A stretch of 64,000 nt of DNA from Phycisphaeraceae bacterium (GTDB lineage Bacteria; Planctomycetota; Phycisphaerae; Phycisphaerales; Phycisphaeraceae), in the NCBI GenBank assembly GCA_028284155.1, contig JANQSF010000099.1, positions 1 through 64,000 of the forward strand. Reading direction: 5' to 3'. The notes beneath the pieces are model-generated. The model searched no databases. It was given only the letters and a program-made list of their open reading frames with translations, and was not told the origin of the DNA. Below are positions 51,800 to 59,645 of this stretch, piece by piece (position 1 is the stretch's first letter; every line of letters begins with the position of its first letter). A program made the position numbers and the translations under genes.

Positions 51800-52468
51800 G
51801 TGGGCCACGTCAACCAGTTCAACTTCGTCCGCGACCGCCGGGCCGACCTGGCCGGGCCGATCCTCGAAGTCGGCTCGCACGACTACGGCAACACGCAGAA
51901 CGTGCGCGAGCTGTTCGACGGTCAGACCTACGTCGGGCTGGACATGATCGACGGCCCGGGCGTTGACATCGCACTCGACCTGACAAGACCGTTCGACGAG
52001 ATCGACGCCGCGCTGGACGGCCGGCGTTTCGGCACGATCCTCTGCTTCAGCGTCATGGAGCACTGCGACCAGCCGTTCGCCATGGCGGAAAACATGACCC
52101 GCCTGCTGGCCGACGACGGCGTGCTCGTCCTCAGCGTGCCGTTCGCCTGGAAGTTCCACGGCTACCCCAGCGACTACTGGCGGTTCACGCACGAGGGCAT
52201 CAAGAAGCTCTTCCCCAACCTGCACTTTGACGACAACGAGGGCATCGTCTTCCACACGTTCGAAGGCGACGTCGGCCCGATCGACAAGGACCTGGGCCGC
52301 GTCCATCTGAGCGGCAAACGTCAACGCAAAGCAGGCCACCCGATGCGCGGGCTGACGCTCTCCGTCCTGAAATTGCTGGGGCCGTTAAACCCGATGCGGT
52401 GGCTGACCAAGCATCAATACGTCATGGCGGCGACGAGCATCATCATGATCGGGCGCAAGCGCGCATGA
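51800..52468 (+). CDS. SAM-dependent methyltransferase
   Basis: 222 aa from GTG 51800. Rossmann-type methyltransferase: motif I PILEVGSHDYGN, acidic end of strand 2 YVGLDMIDGPGVD, motif IV-like FGTILCFSVMEHCDQPF, then ENMTRLLADDGVLVLSVPFAWKFHG. The length is typical of glycan- or lipid-modifying small methyltransferases. Its neighbours are a sulfotransferase and a second methyltransferase. The target is unknown. There is no signal peptide, so it is cytoplasmic. Confidence 0.9.
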   Translation: MGHVNQFNFVRDRRADLAGPILEVGSHDYGNTQNVRELFDGQTYVGLDMIDGPGVDIALDLTRPFDEIDAALDGRRFGTILCFSVMEHCDQPFAMAENMTRLLADDGVLVLSVPFAWKFHGYPSDYWRFTHEGIKKLFPNLHFDDNEGIVFHTFEGDVGPIDKDLGRVHLSGKRQRKAGHPMRGLTLSVLKLLGPLNPMRWLTKHQYVMAATSIIMIGRKRA

Positions 52469-52470
52469 CC

Positions 52471-52547
52471 GTTTAGCCGCGGAGCTTGCTCCGCGCGTTC
52501 GGCGTCAAGTTAGTCCGCGACGCGCGGAGCAAGCTCCGCGGCTAAAC
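52471..52547. repeat. REPIN-like inverted pair, family B
   Basis: GTTTAGC with CGCGGAGC-TT-GCTCCGCG and the full reverse complement ending GCTAAAC, about 35 bp apart. The stem differs from family A at two paired positions. Confidence 0.93.
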
Positions 52548-52548
52548 G

Positions 52549-53379
52549 TCAAACGTATCCGTATTTTTTATTGAGTCGCCCCGCCACCCACGCAAACACG
52601 CGCAACTGCTTCGCGCTCAACTCCCGCCGCCAGCGTTCATCGACGAACTTGGCCGGGTCGGCGTTCTCGTAGTGCTTCAGGTCCCACTCCGGGGCCTTGT
52701 CGCCTTCGTACCGCTTGCGCACGTCGATCGGGTCGTCCTTACCCGCCTTGCGCGTCATGCCGAACAGCGTGCCCTTGTTCCCGCCGAGGTAGTGATGATC
52801 CGTATTCCAGAACTCGACCATACCCGGGTCGAACGCAACACCAAGCCAATCGCAGAACCGTTCCAACTCGCCCGGCGTGTCGGCCTTGACCTTCTCGTAG
52901 ATCATCTCGTAACAATCGCCCTTGGGCTGACGGTTGATCAGACGCTCGTTGCGCTTCACGTCGTGCTTCCACAACCGCGACGCCTTCCAGATCGACCGAT
53001 CCGTGTACTTGCGCATCATGCTCGCCGCCACGGCCCGCCCGTCGCGCACGAGATGAATGTACTTGACCCGCGCCCCGCCGTCGTACTGCATCTGCATGAA
53101 CTTTCGGCCGTTGTTCAGGACGAGCACCGTCTTGCCGGTCAGCGTTTCGATCTGCCGGAACCAGTTCACGTCACTCGTCGCGTCGAACTTCGACCAGACG
53201 GGGCATGCCTCGTCGTGCAGCACGCAGACGGCCTTGTTGAGTTTGCGCACGTCGCGCATCTCGCCGATGGAAAAGCCCTGCGGGTGCGACCCGAGCAACA
53301 GGTTGATCCACGTGCTGCCGGACAGGCCCGTCGAAATGATGTTGACGACGGTCAGCGGGGTGTCGGGTGACTCGGACAT
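52549..53379 (-). CDS. Sulfotransferase
   Basis: 276 aa from ATG 53379; longer frames run into a family F repeat and are rejected. The PAPS 5'-phosphosulfate loop is IISTGLSGSTWINLLLGSHP and the 3'-phosphate motif is VKYIHLVRDGRAVAASMM, both intact. The C-terminal Trp/Lys-rich RWRRELSAKQLRVFAWVAGRL is also family-like. It transfers sulfate to a hydroxyl or amine of an unknown acceptor, perhaps envelope polysaccharide given the methyltransferase neighbours. Confidence 0.92.
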   Translation of the reverse strand: MSESPDTPLTVVNIISTGLSGSTWINLLLGSHPQGFSIGEMRDVRKLNKAVCVLHDEACPVWSKFDATSDVNWFRQIETLTGKTVLVLNNGRKFMQMQYDGGARVKYIHLVRDGRAVAASMMRKYTDRSIWKASRLWKHDVKRNERLINRQPKGDCYEMIYEKVKADTPGELERFCDWLGVAFDPGMVEFWNTDHHYLGGNKGTLFGMTRKAGKDDPIDVRKRYEGDKAPEWDLKHYENADPAKFVDERWRRELSAKQLRVFAWVAGRLNKKYGYV

Positions 53380-53397
53380 GACATTGACCGAACTGTC

Positions 53398-53468
53398 TCG
53401 TGCCTCGGCCGTGTCGGCCGTGCGGAGCGCCAATGTCCGATGGCACGGCCGACACGGCCGTGGCACGA
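53398..53468. repeat. Inverted hairpin pair, family F (copy 5 of 6)
   Basis: Left arm CTCGGCCGTGTCGGCCGTG with one changed base, right arm CACGGCCGACACGGCCGTG. It lies between the divergent sulfotransferase and methyltransferase genes. Confidence 0.9.
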
Positions 53469-53522
53469 AACATGGACACGCATCGTGATAAGCGTCGAGT
53501 ATAGACGCCCTTGCGCCGCCCG

Positions 53523-53528
53523 TATAAT
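53523..53528 (+). promoter_or_regulatory. Perfect -10 box giving a leaderless mRNA
   Basis: TATAAT, then CGCCCC (6 nt), then ATG at 53535. Transcription starting 7 nt after the box would begin on the A of the start codon. No Shine-Dalgarno and no clear -35 box. Confidence 0.6.
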
Positions 53529-53534
53529 CGCCCC

Positions 53535-54437
53535 ATGAAGGACCCCCCGGACCTCCCCGGCCCAAGCTTCCCGCGCGTCATGCGCCGCGTTTGGCGCGTC
53601 AGCGACCCCGCGACGCGCTGCAACCGGGTGTGCGATGCGCTGGGCGAGCCGACGCCGCACCAGCGGTTCGAAACACACACCGGTCCTTACTGGGTCTGCT
53701 CGCAAACCGGCCAGCTCACCCGCGACGCATTCCCCACACCGACCGACCTCGTCGAACATTACGACGACCGGTGGACCGGCCGAATCGACCCCGATCAACA
53801 AGCCAAAGACGACGCGGCCGTGGCGCGCTGGGCCCGCTGGCTCAAGAAGTTCGACCCGTGGCGCGGCGAAGGCCGTCTCTTCGAAGTCGGCTCCGGCAAG
53901 GGCGAACTGCTCAAGGCCGCGGTCGACCAGGGCTGGTCGGCAGAGGGCAACGAACTGTCGCCCGTCGCCGCCCAGCACGCCGAGTCGTTTGCGGGCGCGC
54001 CCGTCCACGTCGGCCCGATCGAGGACATCACACTCGACGCGCAGCGCTACGACGTCGTCCTGCTCAACAACGTTTTCGAACACCTGCGCCGTCCCAGCGA
54101 CGTCATGCACAACCTGGCGCAATCGCTTCGGCCCGGCGGCGTCCTGTTCGTCCAGACGCTCTGCGCACAGAGCTTGAGTTTGAAAGTCAACCCAAACGGT
54201 TGGTCATACTTCGGGACAGGTCACTTGTTTGTCCCGACGCTGGTGAGCATGGAAGCGTACTGCGAACGTGTTGGCCTCAACCCGATCGAGATCAAGACGC
54301 ACGGCTTCCGCAGCGCCGCCGGCGGCGTGCATCACGGCAGCAAGGGACTGCGTCGGCGATACGACAAACTGCTCGCGTCAATCGCCGGCCGAACCAACCG
54401 CGGCCACCGCGTGGAAGCTGTGTTGCAACGGGTGTAA
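53535..54437 (+). CDS. SAM-dependent methyltransferase (class I)
   Basis: 300 aa from ATG 53535. After an 80-residue N-terminal region with paired Cys and His residues (TRCNRVCDAL, YWVCSQTGQLT), the Rossmann core has motif I LFEVGSGKGELLKAA, NELSPVAAQHAESF, DVVLLNNVFEHLRRP and GGVLFVQTLCAQS. This is the layout of hypothetical methyltransferases in polysaccharide clusters. A perfect TATAAT six nt before the ATG suggests a leaderless message. It is divergent from the sulfotransferase. Confidence 0.9.
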   Translation: MKDPPDLPGPSFPRVMRRVWRVSDPATRCNRVCDALGEPTPHQRFETHTGPYWVCSQTGQLTRDAFPTPTDLVEHYDDRWTGRIDPDQQAKDDAAVARWARWLKKFDPWRGEGRLFEVGSGKGELLKAAVDQGWSAEGNELSPVAAQHAESFAGAPVHVGPIEDITLDAQRYDVVLLNNVFEHLRRPSDVMHNLAQSLRPGGVLFVQTLCAQSLSLKVNPNGWSYFGTGHLFVPTLVSMEAYCERVGLNPIEIKTHGFRSAAGGVHHGSKGLRRRYDKLLASIAGRTNRGHRVEAVLQRV

Positions 54438-54470
54438 ACGATCCCACAGTAATCAAGTGTCACCCACCCA

Positions 54471-54577
54471 TTCAGCCCCGGGCTTTGCCCGGGGACCAGC
54501 AACAACAACGCGCCCCGTCCCTCATTCAAAAAAACCTTCACCGTCCGAGGAGTCCCCGGCCGGAGGCCGGGGCTGAA
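54471..54577. repeat. REPIN-like inverted pair, family E with different stems
   Basis: Left: TTCAG with CCCCGGGC-TTT-GCCCGGGG and AC. Right (reverse complement): TTCAG with CCCCGGCC-TCC-GGCCGGGG and AC. Feet are identical, one stem pair and the loop differ. Confidence 0.92.
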
Positions 54578-54606
54578 GAGGGCGGGCGACATCAACCAGT
54601 GCCGTG

Positions 54607-56493
54607 TCAGCCCAACCGCTGAATCGCCAGGTCGTGCGCTTCCTGGTATTGGTCGAACAGGTTGTTCCAATCGAAGTGCGCGGCGAAGCCCTCAACCGCG
54701 TTGCGCAGGCTGATCCGGCCGCGGCGGTCGAGCTTGCAGAACTCGTGCATTCGCCAGGCGATTTCGTCGGCCGCCATGTGCCACGTCTTGCCTCGCCGGT
54801 GGATGACGTACAGCCCGTGTTCCGGCGCTTTGGGCAAGAGCTTCTGCACGTACGATCCGAACCCCGACAGGTCGCTGCAGATGGCCGGCACACCGAGCGC
54901 GGCCGACTCGACCGGCGTGTAACCCCACGGCTCGTAGTAGCTGGGGAACACGCCCATGTGGCAACCGCGCACGAACTGGTCGTAGTCCATGCCGAACAAC
55001 GGGCTGGTCGGGGTGACGAAGTCGGGGTGATAGACGATCTTGACGCGGTCGTGTTCCTCGTTCCAAAGGCGACACGTGCGCAACTGGTTGAGCACTTCGT
55101 CCTTCTCGTCGTCGATCAGGTCGTGCGTGACGATCGGCGGCGGCATGATGCGCTTCCAGGCCTGAATCCCGCGGCGCATCCGCAGCTTCCAGTACTCGTC
55201 GGCCAATGTGTTCAGGTCGGGCTCCTGCCCGCGGGCGATCTTCTCGAACAGCCGTTCGCCAACCTGTTTCTTGATCGCCTCAACGATCGTCTCGAACTCG
55301 GTGAGCATGGCCTGCGATTGCAGCGCATTAACGTTGATCGATTTGTATGGCCGTCTCGTGATGATGAACGCCACGACCGTTTTCTTGCTGCCCTCGTCCT
55401 TGAGCTTGTGGTTCAGCCGGGCCAGCGCCTCGATCGTCAGGTCCATGCCCTTGTTCTTGTACTCGTAACGACCCGACGTGAAGAAGTAGAGCGTCTCTTC
55501 CAGGTCGAACGTGTAGCTGGGGAAGAAGTGGCCGATCGTGAACCGGTGGATGCGCTCCTTGAACTGGCGGTGCATGATCTGAAGCTGGTGCAGACGCTCG
55601 AAACGTTTGATGTTCAGCCCGTTCACGGTCACGGGCTCGGGCGCTCGGCCGAGCAGGTGGCGGCATTCCTCCGCGGTGACGTCGGACACCGTCGTAAAGA
55701 CGTGCGCGCTGTGCGTCGCCGCGCGTTCGAGCTGGAAGATCGGCTCGCAGTTGAACCGCTTGGCCTCCGCAAACGGGTCGTAGAACGGCAAGTGGTCGTA
55801 GTACGTCTCCGAGTTCATCGCCAGGTATCGGCCGAGCAACGTCGCGTGGGTCGTGAAGACGGTCGCGCCGGGCCAACGCTCGTACCGCAGCATCGGGATC
55901 GACACACCGGCCATCCACTCGTGGAAGTGCGCGACGATCTGCCGACGACCCGCGGCCAGTTGACCGAGCGCCGTCAGCAATTGACGCACCGCCTCGCCGA
56001 ACGCGACGCACTTGTCGATCAGCACATCGCCGCCGGGCAGTTCGATCTGGTGCTGTTCCCAGAGGTGGTACTTGATCTGATCCAGCCGACCCATCAGGTC
56101 GCGGTAGTCGAGCAGCACGACGTTCGGCTTACCCGTCACGACCCATCGGCCGTAATGGGCATTGATCCCCGCGTCGCGAAGCTGCTTGATCGCCTGCCCC
56201 AGGTCGCCTGACGGCGGGGCCGACTCGAACTCGACCGACGCGGTCGCCGGCTCGTACGGGCCGATCAAGCAGTACCGGCTCTTCCACTTCTTGACCATGG
56301 CCGGCACTTTGGACCGCAGGACCGTGTAGATCCCGCCGACCTGGTTGCACACCTCCCACGCGACCTCGAACAGCAGCGGTTGCTTACGCCGCGTTCGACT
56401 CGGCTTCGATTCCGAACGCGGCGCGTCGTCAGCCGAGGCGGCTTGTGAATCCGTGGGCAGGTCAGCCATCGTCCCGTCACTCCGTCGGGTCAT
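54607..56493 (-). CDS. Eukaryotic-type (GT3) glycogen synthase
   Basis: 628 aa from ATG 56493 (ATG 56469 is the alternative, with GGAG 10 nt upstream). The GT3 hallmarks are LLFEVAWEVCNQVGGIYTVLRSKVP near the N-terminus, HFHEWMAGVSIP, FTTHATLLGRYLA, LYFFTSGRYEYKNKGMD and VFPSYYEPWGYTPVESAALGVP with its catalytic Glu, all intact. This is the family of animal and fungal GYS rather than the bacterial GT5 GlgA. It uses UDP-glucose to extend alpha-1,4-glucan. The long charged helical region (about 400-480) typical of GT3 is present. The regulatory phosphorylation tails of animal GYS are missing. Confidence 0.94.
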   Translation of the reverse strand: MTRRSDGTMADLPTDSQAASADDAPRSESKPSRTRRKQPLLFEVAWEVCNQVGGIYTVLRSKVPAMVKKWKSRYCLIGPYEPATASVEFESAPPSGDLGQAIKQLRDAGINAHYGRWVVTGKPNVVLLDYRDLMGRLDQIKYHLWEQHQIELPGGDVLIDKCVAFGEAVRQLLTALGQLAAGRRQIVAHFHEWMAGVSIPMLRYERWPGATVFTTHATLLGRYLAMNSETYYDHLPFYDPFAEAKRFNCEPIFQLERAATHSAHVFTTVSDVTAEECRHLLGRAPEPVTVNGLNIKRFERLHQLQIMHRQFKERIHRFTIGHFFPSYTFDLEETLYFFTSGRYEYKNKGMDLTIEALARLNHKLKDEGSKKTVVAFIITRRPYKSINVNALQSQAMLTEFETIVEAIKKQVGERLFEKIARGQEPDLNTLADEYWKLRMRRGIQAWKRIMPPPIVTHDLIDDEKDEVLNQLRTCRLWNEEHDRVKIVYHPDFVTPTSPLFGMDYDQFVRGCHMGVFPSYYEPWGYTPVESAALGVPAICSDLSGFGSYVQKLLPKAPEHGLYVIHRRGKTWHMAADEIAWRMHEFCKLDRRGRISLRNAVEGFAAHFDWNNLFDQYQEAHDLAIQRLG

Positions 56494-56503
56494 ACCGGCG
56501 GCG

Positions 56504-56509
56504 ATTGTA
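56504..56509 (-). promoter_or_regulatory. -10 box giving a near-leaderless mRNA for glycogen synthase
   Basis: On the minus strand TACAAT, then 10 nt, then ATG 56493. No -35 box is evident. Confidence 0.4.
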
Positions 56510-56536
56510 TCGGCCTTGGCATGTTCGTGCAGAAAA

Positions 56537-56610
56537 GTAGGGTGCGCTTCAGCGCACCACCAGAATCGGACATCTTCCTTGCGGACGTGGTGCGCTGAAG
56601 CGCACCCTAC
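56537..56610. repeat. REPIN-like inverted pair, family G (GTAG foot)
   Basis: GTAG followed by GGTGCGCT-TC-AGCGCACC; the exact complement ends CCTAC at 56610. Spacer about 35 bp. The GTAG tetranucleotide matches known RAYT target sites. Confidence 0.92.
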
Positions 56611-56636
56611 GTGTGACTTGCAGGGCGCGTCGCCGG

Positions 56637-56642
56637 TAACAT
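56637..56642 (+). promoter_or_regulatory. -10 box giving a near-leaderless mRNA for the M20 gene
   Basis: TAACAT, 9 nt, then ATG 56652. No Shine-Dalgarno present. Confidence 0.35.
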
Positions 56643-56651
56643 GCTTTCGTC

Positions 56652-57869
56652 ATGGACGCGCCAGCCGACGTACTCACGTGGATCGACTCGCAACACGACC
56701 GCGTGGTCGAACTCGTTTGCCGGTGGGCGTCGATCAACTCACACACCGACAACCTGCCCGGCTTGGCGCGTATGGCTGACGTGTTGCAAGACGCGTTCGC
56801 GCCACTGGGGGGAACTCTTAAAAGACACGCGCTGCCGCCGCGCGAGGTCGTCGATCGTCATGGGAACGTCGCGCGTCAACCGGTTGGCCAAGCGCTGTCG
56901 ATCGTGAAACGACCTGACGCAACACGCCGTGTGTTGCTGTGCATCCATATGGACACGGTTTACCCGGCCGACAGCCCGTTTCAGGAGGTGACGTGGATCG
57001 ACAACGACACGCTGCGCGGCCCGGGCGTGGCCGACGCGAAGGGCGGCATCGCGGTGATCCTGCTCGCGCTCGAAGCGTTCGAGCGGTCGGACGTCGCCGA
57101 AGGCCTCGGCTGGGAAGTGCTGCTCAATCCCGACGAAGAGATCGGCTCGCCGAGTTCAATCGACCTGCTGCAACAGGCCGCGCGGCGGAACCACGTCGGG
57201 CTGGTGTACGAGCCGACGCTACCGGACGGCACACTCATTGGGCAGCGCAAGGGCTCGGGCAACTTCACGCTCGTCGTGCGCGGCCGATCAGCCCATGCGG
57301 GTCGCGCGGTCGACGAAGGCCGCAACGCGATCCACCTGCTGGCCGAGTTGATCGGCCAAGTCGCCGCGCTGCACGGCGCTCGGCCGGGCCTGACCGTCAA
57401 CGTCGGCATCGTCGAAGGGGGCAGCGCGGTCAACCGTGTGCCCGACATGGCGATCGCACACCTGAACGTGCGCGTCGAACACGCCGAAGACCCGGCGCTG
57501 TTCGTGTCGCAACTCGATTCGATTGTCGCCGAGGCGAATGCGCGCGACGGCTTTCACGTCGAGCGTCACGGCGCATTCTTCTCGCCACCCAAGCCGCTCG
57601 ACCCGCCGACGCAACGCCTGCTCGAAACGATCGCCGACTGCGGGCGCGGCCTCGGCTTGGACATCAAGTGGCAGTCCAGCGGCGGCGTATGCGACGGCAA
57701 TAAACTCGCCGCGGCCGGCCTGCCCAACGTCGACACGCTCGGCCCGCGCGGCGGCGACATCCACAGCCCGCGCGAATACCTGATCGTGCCCAGCCTATGC
57801 GAGCGCGCGAAGCTGACCGCGTCGTTGTTGATGCGCTGGGCACGGGGGGATGATTGGGTGACGGGGTGA
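56652..57869 (+). CDS. M20 family metallopeptidase (carboxypeptidase G2-like)
   Basis: 405 aa from ATG 56652. Zinc-site pattern: His/Asp in CIHMDTVY, Asp in LRGPGVADAKGG, Glu-Glu in LLNPDEEIGSP, a Glu in LVYEPTL and a C-terminal His in GGDIHSPREYLIVPS. The dimerisation domain (about 190-300) carries GSGNFTLVVRGRSAHAG. It hydrolyses an amide bond in the cytoplasm; candidates are N-acyl amino acids or small peptides. The following gene is an ornithine-type aminotransferase, so an amino-acid or arginine catabolic role is possible, but not proven. Confidence 0.92.
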   Translation: MDAPADVLTWIDSQHDRVVELVCRWASINSHTDNLPGLARMADVLQDAFAPLGGTLKRHALPPREVVDRHGNVARQPVGQALSIVKRPDATRRVLLCIHMDTVYPADSPFQEVTWIDNDTLRGPGVADAKGGIAVILLALEAFERSDVAEGLGWEVLLNPDEEIGSPSSIDLLQQAARRNHVGLVYEPTLPDGTLIGQRKGSGNFTLVVRGRSAHAGRAVDEGRNAIHLLAELIGQVAALHGARPGLTVNVGIVEGGSAVNRVPDMAIAHLNVRVEHAEDPALFVSQLDSIVAEANARDGFHVERHGAFFSPPKPLDPPTQRLLETIADCGRGLGLDIKWQSSGGVCDGNKLAAAGLPNVDTLGPRGGDIHSPREYLIVPSLCERAKLTASLLMRWARGDDWVTG

Positions 57870-58105
57870 ATGGGTGAGTGGGTGAGAGGGTGTGTCGAAC
57901 CATGCGAACGCCGGGTAGTGGTTCACTGTGATGTCAAGATTCGTGCCACGGCCGTGTCGGCCGTGCGGTCCATCGAATGTGTTTCACACGGCCGACACGG
58001 CCGTGGCACGAGACAAGCGCTCGTCCCAAGGTGAACCACGACCGAATGCCGCGCCGCAACGATCCAATTCACCAACACCCACTCACCCCGTCACCACCTC
58101 ATCCG
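57855..58105. repeat. Short-period inverted pair (GGGTGA type) enclosing a family F copy
   Basis: The left block of GGGTGAC/GGGTGAG units (57855-57893) and the right block CACCCACTCACCCCGTCACC (58076-58098) are inverted, with the family F element between them. Confidence 0.75.
57941..58012. repeat. Inverted hairpin pair, family F (copy 6 of 6)
   Basis: TCGTGC then CACGGCCG-TGT-CGGCCGTG, about 22 bp, the complement, then GGCACGAGACAAGCGCTCG. It lies inside the GGGTGA-type inverted pair. Confidence 0.93.
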
Positions 58106-58116
58106 TAAACTTCCCC

Positions 58117-59499
58117 ATGCCCGACCTCATCGCCGACCAATTCTTCAACGACCCGCGCGTGGCTGACGCCAAACGGCTCGTGCTCGACGCGCTGCGTGAG
58201 CACCAATCGCAACTGACCGGCCCGCGCCCGCCGCGCGACGACCTGGCGCAGTCGTATGACGACGCGCTGGCCGCGTTCAGCGACGTGCGCGGCGGGGCGT
58301 TGTATTACCGCTACCTCGGCAGCGGACTGGGCAACGGCGCGTTGGTCGAACTGGCCGACGGCAGCGTCAAGTACGACATGATCACGGGCATCGGCGTGCA
58401 CGGGTTCGGTCACTCGCACGCGTCGATCGTCTCGGCCGGCCTCGACGCCGCCATCCGCGACACGGTGATGCAGGGCAACTTGCAACAGGGGGCTGAGTCG
58501 TTTGCGCTTGGCCGATTGCTGCTCGATAAGGCCAACGAAAGCGGTGCAAGCTTGGCGCACTGTTTCCTGAGCACGAGCGGCGCGACGGCCAACGAGAACG
58601 CGCTGAAGATCGCATTCCAGAAACACCACCCGGCCGACCGTGTGCTTGCGTTCACCGACTGTTTCGCGGGTCGAACGGTCGCCTTGGCGCAGATGACCGA
58701 TCGCCCGAAGTACCGCGACGGCCTGCCGACGGCGATGGCCGTCGACTACGTCCCGTTCTTCAATCACGAAGACCCCGAAGCCAGCACACGTCACGCGGTG
58801 CGCGTGCTGGAGCGACACCTGTCGCGATACCCCAATCAACACGCGGCCATGTGCTTCGAGTTGATCCAGGGCGAGGGCGGGTATTGGCCAGGCGATCGCA
58901 ACTTCTTCGCCGCGCTGATCGACGTGCTCAAACGCGCCGACGTCGCCGTCTGGATGGACGAGGTGCAGACGTTCGGCCGAACGACTCGGCCGTTCGCATT
59001 CCAGCACTTCGACCTCGACGAACACGTCGACCTGGTCACGATCGGCAAGATCACACAGGTTTGCGCGACGCTCTATCGCGACGACTACAAGCCGCGACCG
59101 GGTCTGGTCAGTCAGACATTCACCGGCGCGACGTCATCGATCTTCGCCGCGCAGGCGATCGTCGAGGGCTTGATCAACGGCAACCACTTCGGCGAGGCAG
59201 GTCGCAACGCGCAGGTGCACGAACGATTCGCCAATCACTTGCAACGCATCGCCGACGCCCACCCCGGCTCGGTCGCCGGCCCGTTCGGCCAGGGCGGCAT
59301 GATCGCGTTCACACCGGCCGACGGCTCGCCCGACGCCGCCAAGCGCGTCGCGCACGCGCTGTTCGACGCCGGCGTGATCGGCTTCATCACGGGCAGCAAC
59401 CCTGCACGCGTGCGGTTCCTCCCGCCGCTGGGTGTCGTGACCGACGACGACATCGACGCGGTCTGCGCGATCGTGGAGCAGGTCGTCACAACGACCTGA
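58117..59499 (+). CDS. Class III PLP-dependent aminotransferase
   Basis: 460 aa from ATG 58117; the frame upstream is repeat. Family marks: GIGVHGFGHSHASIVSA, the PLP phosphate-binding SGATANENALKIA, CFAGRTVALAQMTD, CFELIQGEGGYW, the cofactor-binding Asp in VAVWMDEVQTFGRT and the Schiff-base Lys in LVTIGKITQVC. It is soluble and homodimeric. Typical members use ornithine, acetylornithine, GABA or diamines as amino donors. Substrate cannot be read from sequence here. The start lacks a Shine-Dalgarno. A M20 peptidase gene precedes it. Confidence 0.93.
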   Translation: MPDLIADQFFNDPRVADAKRLVLDALREHQSQLTGPRPPRDDLAQSYDDALAAFSDVRGGALYYRYLGSGLGNGALVELADGSVKYDMITGIGVHGFGHSHASIVSAGLDAAIRDTVMQGNLQQGAESFALGRLLLDKANESGASLAHCFLSTSGATANENALKIAFQKHHPADRVLAFTDCFAGRTVALAQMTDRPKYRDGLPTAMAVDYVPFFNHEDPEASTRHAVRVLERHLSRYPNQHAAMCFELIQGEGGYWPGDRNFFAALIDVLKRADVAVWMDEVQTFGRTTRPFAFQHFDLDEHVDLVTIGKITQVCATLYRDDYKPRPGLVSQTFTGATSSIFAAQAIVEGLINGNHFGEAGRNAQVHERFANHLQRIADAHPGSVAGPFGQGGMIAFTPADGSPDAAKRVAHALFDAGVIGFITGSNPARVRFLPPLGVVTDDDIDAVCAIVEQVVTTT

Positions 59500-59508
59500 C
59501 ACCCTCTC

Positions 59509-59627
59509 GTTTAGCCGCGCCGCTGGGATCGCGCATTTAGCCGCGTCGCTTGCGACGCGCTGCGTCGTGAATGGATTTTGACACGCATGACCCACGCCCG
59601 ATCGTGTCGCAAGCGACGCGGCTAAAT
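59509..59627. repeat. Hairpin cluster, family C
   Basis: GTTTAGCCGCGCCGCTGGG (partial), then TTTAGC with CGCGTCGC-TT-GCGACGCG, about 45 bp, and the complement ending GCTAAAT. CTTG centre and GTTTAGC-type foot as in families A and B, with a different stem. Confidence 0.88.
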
Positions 59628-59645
59628 GGCGCGCTACCATTGGGC

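Noticed and set aside
53380-53565. N-terminal extensions rich in HGRHGRGT-like residues on several genes
   Set aside because: They are translations of family F repeats; internal starts give proteins of normal family length (sulfotransferase, beta-propeller, aminotransferase).
7722-58012. CRISPR array made of the repeated CACGGCCG units
   Set aside because: Copies are scattered over 50 kb, are internally palindromic inverted pairs, have no regular spacers, and no cas gene is present.
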